Notes under the pieces: model-generated
Told to the model about the DNA's origin: nothing
Seen by the model: the letters and a program-made list of their open reading frames with translations, nothing else
Databases searched by the model: none
Position numbers and translations under genes: made by a program
Shown here: piece by piece, positions 48,423-57,893 of the stretch
Layout: the number at the start of each line of letters is the position of its first letter
How positions within the stretch are numbered: the stretch's first letter is position 1
From: Ostreococcus mediterraneus
Lineage: Eukaryota > Chlorophyta > Mamiellophyceae > Mamiellales > Bathycoccaceae
Assembly (NCBI GenBank): GCA_012295225.1
Contig: WMKK01000008.1
Coordinates: 248,001-312,000 of the forward strand
Reading direction: 5' to 3'
Length of the DNA: 64,000 nucleotides

Positions 48423-50264
48423 TCAGTTGTCGTCGAGCAAATAATACGAGCCGCTGAGTTTTTGTTCCCGGTCCTTGACAGAATCCATCTTGTTGATGCG
48501 CGGTCTGTAGTTGGTAGGATCACGACGGAAAGTGATTTCAAGCGCCTTCAAGAAGGCATTCATACCGGTGAGCAAGGACTGCGGCGCGTGCGCTGTCGCC
48601 TTGACGGCGGGCGTACCAGAGTACACGACAACCTTGTCCGCGAGATACGTCGCCATGATGAAATCGTGCTCGACAATGAACGCAACCTTCTTGGCATGTA
48701 AGATAAAGCGCTTGATAACCTTCGATGCCCACACACGTTGCTCTGAATCTAAGTACGCCGACGGCTCGTCGATGAGGTAGATGTCCGCGGGCGTACCCAT
48801 GCACATTGCCAACGCAACACGCTGCAATTCACCACCAGAGAGGTTTTGCACCGCTTGATCCATCAGAGGGTCAATGTTCATCGGTTTCATTACGTCAGAG
48901 ACGAATTGCGGGTGCATGTAAGAGTCGCGAATTTTCTTGTGAAGCAACTCGCGAACAGTACCCGGGAACTTAGGGGAAATCTTTTGTGGCTTGTACGAGA
49001 CATTGAACTCGGGGAGTTCAAGATCTTCGTCATCCGGCTGAATCAAACCGGCAATGAGACGGATAAACGTCGTCTTACCCGTACCGTTCTCACCAAGTAA
49101 CACTACGATTTCGCTATCGGTGAACTCTCCCGCTTCAACCGTCAACTCAAACCCGCCTTGAGTCTTTACGAGGGCTGGGTATTCGTATCGAGAAAAGTGC
49201 GCATCGAGGTCTTCAAGACCACTCGTGTCGGAAACCTTGAAAGACAGAGCTTCGTCGCGGAAGCGCAAGTTTTCTGTCGGCACAAAGCCGGCGAGGAAAA
49301 TGTTGATACCTTCTCTCACGGAGAAAGGCATAGTGACCACACCGTACGCCCCAGGCTTACCATACAAGCAGCAGATGAAATCAGACAAGTAATCGAGCAC
49401 AGACAAATCGTGTTCGACGACGATGACATATGCGCTAGCGTTGACAAGCAACGAGCGAATCACGCGCGATGCCTTCAAACGCTGCTTGACATCTAAGTAG
49501 GAAGATGGCTCATCAAACATGTAAATGTCCGCCTTTTGACAGGCAATAATCGCCGTAGCGAAACGCTGAAGCTCACCCCCGGAAAGTTTGGATACCTCGC
49601 GATCGAGCACATTCTCGAGATCGAGCTCTTGAATTAAGAAATCCAAGTTGTCCAACTCGTTTCTTTCATCCAAGCAGTTCAACACTTCACCCTTGACGGC
49701 TTTCGGAATGTTGTCGACGTACTGCGGCTTGATGAGCGCCTTCAAGTCATCCTCAAGGATGCGCGTCAAATAGTTTTGCAATTCTGAACCGCGGAAGTAC
49801 GCCAAAATGTCCGTCCAATCGGGCGGCGACAAGAACTTCCCGAGGTTTGGCTTCAACTTGCCAGCCAAAATCTTCAACGCTGTCGACTTGCCGATCCCAT
49901 TCGTCCCGACCAAACCCAAAACTTGCCCCGCACGCGGCGTCGGGAGTCTGTGCAACTTGAACGTGTTCGCCCCATAACGGTGAGTTGTTTCCTTCTCCAA
50001 GTTCTTCGGCAAGTTGATAATTGTCAACGCTTCGAACGGACACTTCTTCACGCAAATCCCGCAACCGATGCACAAGTCCTCGCTGAGAAACGCAATCTTA
50101 TCCTTTGGCGAAACCTCGATGCACAACTTCCCAACTTTTACCACAGGGCATGACCTCTTACACTCCTGTTTGCACTTTTTCGGTCGGCAGCGTTCGGCGT
50201 TCACGATGGCGATGCGGTCGAGCTTTTCGTTGTCATCCTCCTTCTCCTTCTTTTTCGGTCCCAT
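48423..50264 (-). CDS. ABCE1: ABCE1/RLI1 ribosome-recycling ATPase
   Basis: An essential iron-sulfur ABC protein that splits ribosomes after termination. The 613-residue protein has the N-terminal 4Fe-4S region with all expected cysteines ([17 protein letters not shown] and [16 protein letters not shown]). Two nucleotide-binding domains follow, with Walker A motifs GTNGIGKST and GENGTGKTT. Both signatures are LSGGELQR, and Walker B reads [10 protein letters not shown] and [10 protein letters not shown]. The hinge between them is intact. It is among the most conserved proteins in eukaryotes and here has the normal length with no insertion. Cytosolic; intronless. Confidence 0.97.
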   Translation of the reverse strand: MGPKKKEKEDDNEKLDRIAIVNAERCRPKKCKQECKRSCPVVKVGKLCIEVSPKDKIAFLSEDLCIGCGICVKKCPFEALTIINLPKNLEKETTHRYGANTFKLHRLPTPRAGQVLGLVGTNGIGKSTALKILAGKLKPNLGKFLSPPDWTDILAYFRGSELQNYLTRILEDDLKALIKPQYVDNIPKAVKGEVLNCLDERNELDNLDFLIQELDLENVLDREVSKLSGGELQRFATAIIACQKADIYMFDEPSSYLDVKQRLKASRVIRSLLVNASAYVIVVEHDLSVLDYLSDFICCLYGKPGAYGVVTMPFSVREGINIFLAGFVPTENLRFRDEALSFKVSDTSGLEDLDAHFSRYEYPALVKTQGGFELTVEAGEFTDSEIVVLLGENGTGKTTFIRLIAGLIQPDDEDLELPEFNVSYKPQKISPKFPGTVRELLHKKIRDSYMHPQFVSDVMKPMNIDPLMDQAVQNLSGGELQRVALAMCMGTPADIYLIDEPSAYLDSEQRVWASKVIKRFILHAKKVAFIVEHDFIMATYLADKVVVYSGTPAVKATAHAPQSLLTGMNAFLKALEITFRRDPTNYRPRINKMDSVKDREQKLSGSYYLLDDN

Positions 50265-50520
50265 GATCGCCTATGCGCGTCGACGATAGATGCGCGCGCG
50301 CGGTCTAGGTGTCGTAGACGGCGTGCACGTGACGCACGTGTGCGTTCACGACGCGTTACGCGGGTGCGTACACGATCGCGCGATGACGAATGGCGCGCGA
50401 GTCTCGAAAAAGAGTCCTTAGGTTTTTGGTGAGGAGTCGCCTCGAAGAGTCAGCGTCTCCAGACGCGAACAGTAAATGATTATAAATGTATACATGCATA
50501 GATTACAGAAGCGAGGCGAG
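50265..50520. other. Intergenic region, ArfGAP 3' end to ABCE1 promoter
   Basis: About 256 bases between two minus-strand genes. The part near 50400-50515 is AT-richer (ArfGAP 3' end); the GC-rich part near 50270-50400 should hold the ABCE1 promoter. No gene is supported. Confidence 0.4.
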
Positions 50521-52590
50521 CTAATTAGTGAGCATAATGAGCAATTCATCGTCTCGAATACCGCCGCGCGCGACGGCGAGGTCCATGGCGGTGGCGCCTT
50601 TAAAATTCTTCATCGTCGCGTCGGCTCCTTTGCGTAATAACGTCTTTGCGCACTCGTCGTAGCCCTTGCTCACGGCGTAATGCAGCGCGGTGTCTTTCGA
50701 GCGATCGTCGACGGCGTTGACGTTGACATTGTAATGCGATAGGATTTCTAGAATGGCCAAGTTTGCGTCGCCGCACTCGCATGCGGCGGTGAGCATGATG
50801 TATTCGAGCTTCACGTGACATCCAGCCAATAAAATGTCCATCACCGCCGGGACGGAGTTCGTGTTGATTGCCGTGAGTAGTGCGCTTTCGCTCGGCGCGG
50901 ATCCACGATGACAGTACTTGCGTGCGACGTACTTTTCCAAAATGTACGCCTTCTTCACGTCGACGAGCGCGGATGGTTTTGGCTTTGAGACTTTGTGTTG
51001 GGCATCGGCTTCCCAGCGGCGATTCGCCTCGAAGTTGCCCCATCGCTTGAAAAACTCCATGACGCTTGGTTCCCAAGCGCGAACGTCTAGCGTAGCGCTT
51101 CGCACTTTGCTCACTTGAACCCCGAGCTGGCGATGTACGCCAGAGCATTGAATGCACATCATGACGCCTAAATTCAACGACGCCCAATCAGGCTCCGGCA
51201 AGCCGCAGTCGGCGCACACCGCGTTGCCGTCAACCGCACTCAACACGCTCAATGGCGATGGTCCGTCGAACGCGGCGGATAATGACCCCACTGAGCTTGG
51301 GTTACGATTATGTCGACGAATCTGCTCGTCATGCTCAGCCATGACTCGTTCATTCACGCTCGAATTGAGCAAACTTGCTATAGCCGTCGTTATGGCCTCC
51401 ATCCACATTCGCTGCTCGCCTTGATTCTCGGCTCGAAGATAGTATGTCTTTTCAGGCGACACGATCCTAAACGCAAATCGCACGTCACCATCATCCAAGT
51501 CCGGTTTAATCGTCGACGTCAGCAATGATACCGTTTCTTTGATTTCGCCCTCGCTCTTTTTACCAAAACCGAACCTCGGCTTGGACGGTTGCGACTTGAC
51601 ATATGTCAAATTACCCTTGGCATCGAGCACGAAAAATCGTCTCTTCCAATCCACAAGCTTACCACTGGATCGCTTGTATAAATATCCTTGCATGATAGTT
51701 TGCGAATCGCCCCCCATGCTACGAGAGCTTCCGTAACCAGCGGTTTCAGAAGCCATTTGCGCAGAAATTTCTCTCGACCTTTCAGACACCATAGACAACG
51801 CATCCGTCGTCGATTGCTTCGTCTCGCTCGTCGCCATCAATTTAGACATGGCGTCGGTCAACGCTAATTCAATTTCCGCATTTTCGCTTTCCACGCCATC
51901 GATGAACCGGTCCACGATCCCGAACGACGCGCCCAATGGCGTCAGGAGCTCCACGGCTCTACGGTGATAATCCATCTGCGCCGCCATGAAATCTCTCACG
52001 CTCTGCTTAAGCTTCACCCTTTTACCAACCTCCGCGCGCTGGAGTGCGAGCATTAAATCTAATCTAGAATGTTCAAACGCTTCACGCATGGCGATTACGT
52101 CGCCATCAGCCTTGTCCTTGTCTGACGCGGTTTTCGCGGACAACTGTTTCGCGCGCGTCGCTTCGTACTCCCTCTTCCTCCCATCGAGCTTTTTCCGCGC
52201 CTCTTTGACGGCGCTTAAATCTTTTTCAACATACTCTTTCAGATCTCCAGCCATGATTTGCTCAATCCATAGCGCGAGACGCGAGCGCTCGCTCGCCAAA
52301 CGTTCCAGCGTGGATGTGAAATTCATGTCGCTCGCGCCCTCAAACGCCTTCAACGTCTCCCTGGCGAACGCGCGATCGGCGTTTGACGCGACGCGTACGC
52401 TCTCGGCGTATGTTTCGCAATTCCGCGCCGCTCGAGCGACGGATTCGCGCTCGACATCCACGTCACGCTCGAGTTGTACGATGCGAGCCTTAAACATCGG
52501 GCTATGCTCGACGGATTGCGCAAAGAGCGCGAGCGGTGGATCGACCACCGCGGTCGTCGGCGCGCGCGCATCGCTCAACGCGTCGTCCAT
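50521..52590 (-). CDS. BAR-PH-ArfGAP-ankyrin protein (ACAP/AGD class)
   Basis: A GTPase-activating protein for Arf GTPases in membrane traffic. The 689-residue protein has a BAR-like helical domain at about 20-250, a PH domain at about 295-400 (MQGYLYKRSSGKLVDWKRRFF, in parts), an ArfGAP zinc finger at about 440-560 and ankyrin repeats at about 585-670 (KDTALHYAVSKGYDECAKTLL in parts). The zinc ligands are CADCG and CIQC (C-x2-C-x16-C-x2-C). The arginine finger is present in SGVHRQLG. Domain order matches plant AGD1-AGD4 and animal ACAPs. The open frame begins at a GTG; I start at the ATG at 52590. Confidence 0.93.
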   Translation of the reverse strand: MDDALSDARAPTTAVVDPPLALFAQSVEHSPMFKARIVQLERDVDVERESVARAARNCETYAESVRVASNADRAFARETLKAFEGASDMNFTSTLERLASERSRLALWIEQIMAGDLKEYVEKDLSAVKEARKKLDGRKREYEATRAKQLSAKTASDKDKADGDVIAMREAFEHSRLDLMLALQRAEVGKRVKLKQSVRDFMAAQMDYHRRAVELLTPLGASFGIVDRFIDGVESENAEIELALTDAMSKLMATSETKQSTTDALSMVSERSREISAQMASETAGYGSSRSMGGDSQTIMQGYLYKRSSGKLVDWKRRFFVLDAKGNLTYVKSQPSKPRFGFGKKSEGEIKETVSLLTSTIKPDLDDGDVRFAFRIVSPEKTYYLRAENQGEQRMWMEAITTAIASLLNSSVNERVMAEHDEQIRRHNRNPSSVGSLSAAFDGPSPLSVLSAVDGNAVCADCGLPEPDWASLNLGVMMCIQCSGVHRQLGVQVSKVRSATLDVRAWEPSVMEFFKRWGNFEANRRWEADAQHKVSKPKPSALVDVKKAYILEKYVARKYCHRGSAPSESALLTAINTNSVPAVMDILLAGCHVKLEYIMLTAACECGDANLAILEILSHYNVNVNAVDDRSKDTALHYAVSKGYDECAKTLLRKGADATMKNFKGATAMDLAVARGGIRDDELLIMLTN

Positions 52591-52795
52591 GGACGCCGTC
52601 GCCGTGGTCACTCGCGGCGACGTCGGTCGCGGCGGCGAATGGCGTCATCCCAGGCGCTGAGCCGCCACTCGCGCACGCGCCGCAACGCGACGCGACGAGC
52701 GCGCAGGGCGTGACGACTCGGCGCGACAGCGCGCGCACGCACCGACAACACGCGTTCACTTTGGTTGCTCGCGGTTTACGTTCGCGACAGCTGCG
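52591..52795. promoter_or_regulatory. Divergent gap, ArfGAP / importin-4
   Basis: The 205-base gap carries both promoters. It includes TGGCGTCA at 52640-52647 (TGACGCCA in reverse), 50 bases from the ArfGAP start. No TATA box is evident. Confidence 0.4.
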
Positions 52796-55700
52796 ATGGC
52801 GACGTCGGCGCTCGACGCGTTCGATGGCGCGCAGTTGCGCGCGCTTTTGAGCAACGCCATGTCTCACGATGCGAACGTGCGCTCCACCGCGGAAGTTGGC
52901 TTAAAACGCGCGGGAAAATCGCCAAAGATCATACCCATGCTGCTCGCGTGCGGGGCGAGCGACGGTGATGAGGGCGTGCGTCACTTGGCGTACGTGGTGT
53001 TGAAGCGGCGCGCGAGCGCAGCGTTTGCAAAACTTTCACCAAACGATAAAGCGTCGACGCAAAGCGCGCTTCTGGATGCCGTGATGAAGGAGTCAAGATT
53101 AAACACGCGCAACGCAATTGTTGATGTTATTGCTAAGATTGCTCGATTGACCGTGCCGCTCGGACAGTGGAAAGAATTGTTGGAGTTTATGGGGCAGTGC
53201 GCGTCGTCGCCCGAACCGGCGCATCGCGAGTTGGCGTTTGGCATGTTTGCATCGCTCACAGAAACCATCGTCGGGGCGTTGAGTCATCATTTCGGTGCAC
53301 TTGGACAGTTGTTCGCCCAAGGCCTGGTTGATGAGAGCACGAATGTGCGCATGCGCGCGTTGAAAGCGGTTGGAGCGCTCGTGTCGAATTCCACGGGTGA
53401 ACCCGAGCAAGTCGCCATCATGAAGTCTTTAGTGCCGCACATCATCGAAGCGGCGAAGACAGCGTTGCAAGCGGGAGATGAGGACGGCGCTGGGATTGTT
53501 TTTGAGGTTTTGGATGAGCTCACGGAGAGTCAAACGAGTGCGTTGAGCGGGCACGTTCCGGCGGTGGTGAGCTTTTGCATCGAAGTCGCCGTGGCGGAGC
53601 AATTGAGCACACTCGCTCGCCGACGCGCGCTCGATGTCGTGGCATTCATGGCGAGACATAAACCCAAGGCGCTGACAAAGTCGAAGCTCATCGAACCTTT
53701 ACTCGTGGCGTTGTGTCCGCTGTGTGGTGAGCCAAAGGAGGAGGAATTAGCGGGCGAAGACGACGTCGACGCCGACGAAGAGGAGGAGCTTCAGGTGCAA
53801 ACGGTGGCGAGTCAACTCATCGACGTGCTCGCGCTTAAAGTTCCAGCAAAACATATCTTACCCACCGTGATATCGTTTGCGTCGACGAATCTGAACTCCT
53901 CGAGTGAGCGTTTACGTCACGCCGCCGTGGCTGTGCTCGGCGTGGTTACGGAAGGATGTTGCGAAGGCGTTCGAGCGCACGCGGCGCAAATCATTCCAAA
54001 CGTCGTGCCGCGATTAGCAGACGAACATGCAGCCGTACGCGGCGCTGCAGCGTTCACGCTCGGACAGTTTGCCGAGCATTTGAATTTAACCATTGACGCA
54101 GGCTGTCGAGACTTGCACAAGCAAGTGCTACCGGCCCTATTCTTCACCTTGCCCAACGAACGCGTGAAGAGCGTGCAGGAGCGCATGATGTACGCCATGG
54201 ACGCGTGGTTGGAAGATTTGCAAGGCGAGGTTGAAGAATACGTCAAACCGCTATTAGACATTGTGTTCTTGGCTATCGATAGCGACGCCAAGCCGCACGT
54301 GCGTGAGATGCTCTTGTCCGCGCTCGCCTCAGCCACCGCGTCGTGCGGGCGTAAAGTGCACGAGTTCTTCCGGGATTTACTCCCCAGACTCACAAAGTGC
54401 TTCAATTTAACGAGCGACGCCGAATTGAGCGTCCGCGCGAGAGCGCTCGAGGTGTTGGGTATGTTGATTTCTTCCGATCGAGAGCACACGTTTATTGACG
54501 CGCAAACGAACGACTTTGCCGTTCGCGTCGCGCTATCCGGGTTTGAGCTCGATTTCGCCGAGCTTCGCGAGTACGCGCACGGATTGTTTGGCGAGGTTTC
54601 CGAAGCCATGGGCGAAGGCTTTGAACAATACTTGGATGTGTGCGTTGGAAAGGCGATTGAATCAATCGAACTCGACGATGGCATCATGTTTGATAGCGAA
54701 GACGAAGCGGACCGCGACGAGTTAGACTCGGACGACGACTACGATGGCGACGGCGGTCAAAGGACGAGCGGATACTCGATTCGCTCGGGCGTCATGGATG
54801 AAAAGGCGTCGGCATGTAAGGCACTCAACTGCTACGCATCTCACTGCCCGAGGGCGTTCGCAAAGTATATTCCTAAGGTGTCTAAGCTTTTGGTGTCAAT
54901 GTCGGATTACATGCACGAGATGGTTCGTGTGCAAGCGCACTTGGCGCTCGGGCAAACGGCGATTGCTGCGTTGATGATTGACCCCGCAAGTTCACAAAGC
55001 CTCGCGCACGAGTCACTCTCAGCGACGATTCGGTGCGTGTTGGACGACGACGATAAAGAAGCTGTGTCGGCGTCCATCGAATCGGCGGCTTTGGTGCTCA
55101 AGGTGATGAAAGATCATCCCACAATCGATGTCAATCAACACATCGTCGACCTCACCGCCGCGAGTTTGGAAATTTTAGAAGGCAGAGCGGTGTGTCAAAT
55201 GGAGGATGATTACGACAGCGAGGCCGGAGATGACGATGACGACGACGACGAAGAGGACCCGGAAGCTGGGTTGTCTGTCATAGAAGCCATCGCCGACTTG
55301 TTACCCGCGTTGGCGTCGTACATGGGGGCGTCGTTTGCGCAACATTTTACCCCGCACTTCAACGCGTTGATGCGGCGCACGTCAGAAAATCGCACAGAGA
55401 CGGAACGATTGTTATGCTACGCCACGCTCGTTGAAGTCGTGCGCGCCGTCGGCCCACCTGCGGCGATGTGTGCGCCGGTGGCGCTTCCGGGGTGCCTTCG
55501 CGACTTGACGAGCGGGGATGTCGGATTGCGACGCAACTGCGCGTACTGCGCCGGCGTCCTCGTGAGCGTGGGCGGAGAACACGCCGCGCAATTCCATAGC
55601 GTCGTCGCGCAAGCGCTCGTGCCCATGCTCAGCGCCGAGAACGAACCCGATGGTGGCGTGCGTGATAACGCTGTTGGGGCGTTAGCCAGGCTGTTACAAG

Positions 55701-56008
55701 TCGTCGGGATTCACGGCGAAGGCGCAGCGTTGCTCGACGTCGTCTTGCGAGCGCTTCCGTTGCGAAACGATTTAGAAGAGGGTCCCGACGTATACCATTG
55801 GCTCGCGAATACCATAGCCGATACGCCAACGGCATTGAGTGAAGCGCACGTGCGACAAGTCATTCACATATTTAACCAAGTCTTCGCGGAAAAGCTCGCC
55901 GCAGAGGTCACGTTGCGTATCATTACGCTGAGCGTCGAAAAAGGGTGCGGCGTCGACCCGCGAGTCGCAGAGGCGGCGACGAGTCTACAACAGCATCATG
56001 CGTTGTGA
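52796..56008 (+). CDS. IPO4: Importin-4-type nuclear import receptor (importin-beta family)
   Basis: A HEAT-repeat karyopherin of 1070 residues resembling IPO4/Kap123, which import ribosomal proteins and histones. The N-terminus (LRALLSNAMSHDANVRSTAEVGLKR, in parts) fits the importin-beta N-terminal repeat and RanGTP-binding region. Acidic loops occur near residues 320-335 (DDVDADEEEE) and 805-822, as in Kap123-like proteins. Helical repeats such as RLRHAAVAVLGVVTEGC and AVRGAAAFTLGQFAEHL continue through the protein. Intronless. Choice of IPO4 over IPO5 is by overall resemblance and length, so the subtype is less certain than the family. Confidence 0.88.
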   Translation: MATSALDAFDGAQLRALLSNAMSHDANVRSTAEVGLKRAGKSPKIIPMLLACGASDGDEGVRHLAYVVLKRRASAAFAKLSPNDKASTQSALLDAVMKESRLNTRNAIVDVIAKIARLTVPLGQWKELLEFMGQCASSPEPAHRELAFGMFASLTETIVGALSHHFGALGQLFAQGLVDESTNVRMRALKAVGALVSNSTGEPEQVAIMKSLVPHIIEAAKTALQAGDEDGAGIVFEVLDELTESQTSALSGHVPAVVSFCIEVAVAEQLSTLARRRALDVVAFMARHKPKALTKSKLIEPLLVALCPLCGEPKEEELAGEDDVDADEEEELQVQTVASQLIDVLALKVPAKHILPTVISFASTNLNSSSERLRHAAVAVLGVVTEGCCEGVRAHAAQIIPNVVPRLADEHAAVRGAAAFTLGQFAEHLNLTIDAGCRDLHKQVLPALFFTLPNERVKSVQERMMYAMDAWLEDLQGEVEEYVKPLLDIVFLAIDSDAKPHVREMLLSALASATASCGRKVHEFFRDLLPRLTKCFNLTSDAELSVRARALEVLGMLISSDREHTFIDAQTNDFAVRVALSGFELDFAELREYAHGLFGEVSEAMGEGFEQYLDVCVGKAIESIELDDGIMFDSEDEADRDELDSDDDYDGDGGQRTSGYSIRSGVMDEKASACKALNCYASHCPRAFAKYIPKVSKLLVSMSDYMHEMVRVQAHLALGQTAIAALMIDPASSQSLAHESLSATIRCVLDDDDKEAVSASIESAALVLKVMKDHPTIDVNQHIVDLTAASLEILEGRAVCQMEDDYDSEAGDDDDDDDEEDPEAGLSVIEAIADLLPALASYMGASFAQHFTPHFNALMRRTSENRTETERLLCYATLVEVVRAVGPPAAMCAPVALPGCLRDLTSGDVGLRRNCAYCAGVLVSVGGEHAAQFHSVVAQALVPMLSAENEPDGGVRDNAVGALARLLQVVGIHGEGAALLDVVLRALPLRNDLEEGPDVYHWLANTIADTPTALSEAHVRQVIHIFNQVFAEKLAAEVTLRIITLSVEKGCGVDPRVAEAATSLQQHHAL

Positions 56009-56049
56009 ATATGTACACATCCATACAAATCGTAGCTACTAATATTCTC
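56009..56049. other. 41-base convergent gap, importin / DUF4602
   Basis: Shared 3' sequence of two genes ending towards each other. No other feature. Confidence 0.35.
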
Positions 56050-57039
56050 CTATCTGCGTTTACTCTTCCTCCCAGCTTTCACCGCCTTGTCTTTCTTCTT
56101 CTTCGGCTTACCGCCGCTCGGTTTTTTCGCCGGCGCTCCGCGAAGCATCGCCTTGGTGTCGACTTTGGAATCTCGCGTTGAATTGAAAATCTCTTGTTTT
56201 GTCACTTTGACGACGCCATTCTTAAACGTGGACGAACCCCAGGCTAAACCACGATCGCGGTCACCCGAACTCGACTTCTTCGCCTTCTTCTCTAGTTTAT
56301 ATCCGGCTGCAAACGCTTCTTGCCTCTTGTTCTCCTCGCGTTCGTCGTTTTTACGCTTGAGCCCGTAGCCAATGTTTCGTGGAATCCTCGGCCCTTTCTT
56401 CGGTCGCGCCCCGAGTTCAATCAAGCGCTTATTTTCTAGCGCCTGGCGGTCCCATTTCCCTAATCCTTTGATCCCGAACGCCTCGACTTCGGATTTTAAC
56501 GCGCTCATACCGCCGTACCGCGCCGTACCGTCGGCGTCGGCGTCCGCATCCGTCGTCTTGGCCTCGGTGCGCGCCACATCCTCATCAAACACCCGACTCG
56601 TCTTCGCGCTCATAAACGCCTTACGAGCGCGTTTGGTATCAATCAATCCAGCCCCTGGGGTCGGTTTAGGCGTCGCTGTCGACGATGTCGAAGCGCCGAG
56701 CGCCGTCACGCGTCTGCCGTCAAACACCATGGTTTGTACCACTGGCGCGCGCACCGACGCCGACGCCGACGCCATCGCCGACGACGTCGTCGTCCTCGCG
56801 CCCATCGTCGTCGTCACCGTCGTCCTCGCCCGCGCAGACACCCGCGCGACGCCCGTCGACGACGAACTTCGCGCCGCCGCCTTTGATTTTGATTGTGTCG
56901 TCGTCTTCGACACCTTTCCCTTCACCTTCGCGCGCGTCGCGCCGCCGTCGCGCCCATCGGCGTCGTCAAACATGGCGAGAAACGCTTCGCCGCGCCGCGT
57001 CAGGGCGTCGTCCGCGCCATCCGCGCCGTGCGCGCCCAT
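56050..57039 (-). CDS. DUF4602 (C1orf131-like) nucleolar protein
   Basis: A basic, mostly disordered protein of 329 residues. The conserved block lies at about 185-255: AFGIKGLGKWDRQALENKRL, ELGARPKKGPRIPRNIGYG and KRKNDEREENKRQEA. It matches the DUF4602 family, whose human member C1orf131 belongs to the small-subunit processome. Alanine/serine/threonine-rich sequence precedes it and a lysine/arginine tail follows, suitable for nucleolar retention. The open frame begins at a GTG at 57069; I use the ATG at 57039. Confidence 0.82.
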   Translation of the reverse strand: MGAHGADGADDALTRRGEAFLAMFDDADGRDGGATRAKVKGKVSKTTTQSKSKAAARSSSSTGVARVSARARTTVTTTMGARTTTSSAMASASASVRAPVVQTMVFDGRRVTALGASTSSTATPKPTPGAGLIDTKRARKAFMSAKTSRVFDEDVARTEAKTTDADADADGTARYGGMSALKSEVEAFGIKGLGKWDRQALENKRLIELGARPKKGPRIPRNIGYGLKRKNDEREENKRQEAFAAGYKLEKKAKKSSSGDRDRGLAWGSSTFKNGVVKVTKQEIFNSTRDSKVDTKAMLRGAPAKKPSGGKPKKKKDKAVKAGRKSKRR

Positions 57040-57086
57040 GGATGATGAAGCGCCAGTGAATGCCGCCACTCGCCGCCGCGCGGTCC
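57040..57086. promoter_or_regulatory. 47-base divergent promoter, DUF4602 / membrane protein
   Basis: Both starts face each other over 47 GC-rich bases. No motif is recognised. Confidence 0.3.
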
Positions 57087-57560
57087 ATGGACGCCGTCGA
57101 CGACGAGTCTCCCGCCGTCGCGCTCGCGCGCGCGATACGCGTGTGGAATCAGCGCACCACGCGCGCGCTCATCAACGCCTGGTTCGCGCTGAGCGTGGCG
57201 TTTGTCGCGTGCGCGAGGCGTTTGTCGTACGCGTCGTTGCCGCTCGGTGTGCTCGGCATCGCCGCCAGCGCGCTGCACGCGTTTCCGAGCGTGCGCGGCC
57301 GCAGCGGCGCGATCGGTGCCATGGTGACGTTGAAAGTCATGAGCGCGTGCTGCGCGAGCGCGGACGCGGCGTGCGCGGTGGTGACGGCGGTGGTGCTCGC
57401 GGCTCGGGCGAGCGCCAGAGCCGCGGGCGTCGGAGCGCTCGCCGCGACGTGCGTCATGTACGCCGCGCACGGTGCGGTGAGCGTGTGCGTATACGCGCGC
57501 GCAAAGGAGGTGTGCGATGTCATCACCAGCCGCGATCGCGTAGAAAACGACGCGCGGTGA
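57087..57560 (+). CDS. Small alanine-rich membrane protein, unrecognised
   Basis: A 157-residue protein with about four hydrophobic stretches: roughly residues 31-44 (NAWFALSVAFVACA), 49-64, 79-103 and 110-135. The N-terminus (DAVDDESPAVALARAIRVWN) and C-terminus (AKEVCDVITSRDRVENDAR) are polar. No family was recognised. The composition is as GC-driven as the neighbourhood, so it should be treated as probable. The start at 57087 was chosen as the ATG closest to DUF4602; upstream codons are non-ATG. Confidence 0.6.
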   Translation: MDAVDDESPAVALARAIRVWNQRTTRALINAWFALSVAFVACARRLSYASLPLGVLGIAASALHAFPSVRGRSGAIGAMVTLKVMSACCASADAACAVVTAVVLAARASARAAGVGALAATCVMYAAHGAVSVCVYARAKEVCDVITSRDRVENDAR

Positions 57561-57893
57561 TGGGCGGATTGTTTGGATAAAGATTCGGTTACGTCGACGT
57601 CGTACGCCGCGGACGGTCCAATGTGCGCCGCTGCGTTGTAAACATCGCGCCGTGGCGCGATGTTTACAACGCAGCGATACATAGCCACCGCGTGTGTTGT
57701 TTCATTATGTATTCATAACATATATCTCTCGGAGTTGGTGCTCGCACTCGTACGCGAATCATCATCATCTTGTTTTAAACGCGGCTGTTGTTGATGACTC
57801 AGCGCCATTCATCGCCGCGCCACGCACCGCCGCGACGTCGGCCGCGCGCCCATCGCCGCGAACGACGCGCGGAGACTCGACGCCGACCGCGCC
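57561..57893. other. Intergenic region with a perfect hairpin
   Basis: This 333-base region follows the membrane-protein stop and leads to the CDCA7-type gene. It contains the perfect inverted repeat described separately (57629-57676). The rest has an AT-richer part at 57690-57775 and no supported gene. Confidence 0.5.
57629..57676. repeat. Perfect 23-base inverted repeat with 2-base loop
   Basis: Left arm 57629-57651 begins CGCTGCGTTGTAAACATCG, and the right arm 57654-57676 is its exact reverse complement; the loop is GT. Each arm contains TGTAAACA. It lies about 70 bases after the membrane-protein stop. It could be an RNA hairpin in the 3' untranslated region, a protein-binding palindrome, or a remnant of a small inverted-repeat element. 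Confidence 0.95.
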
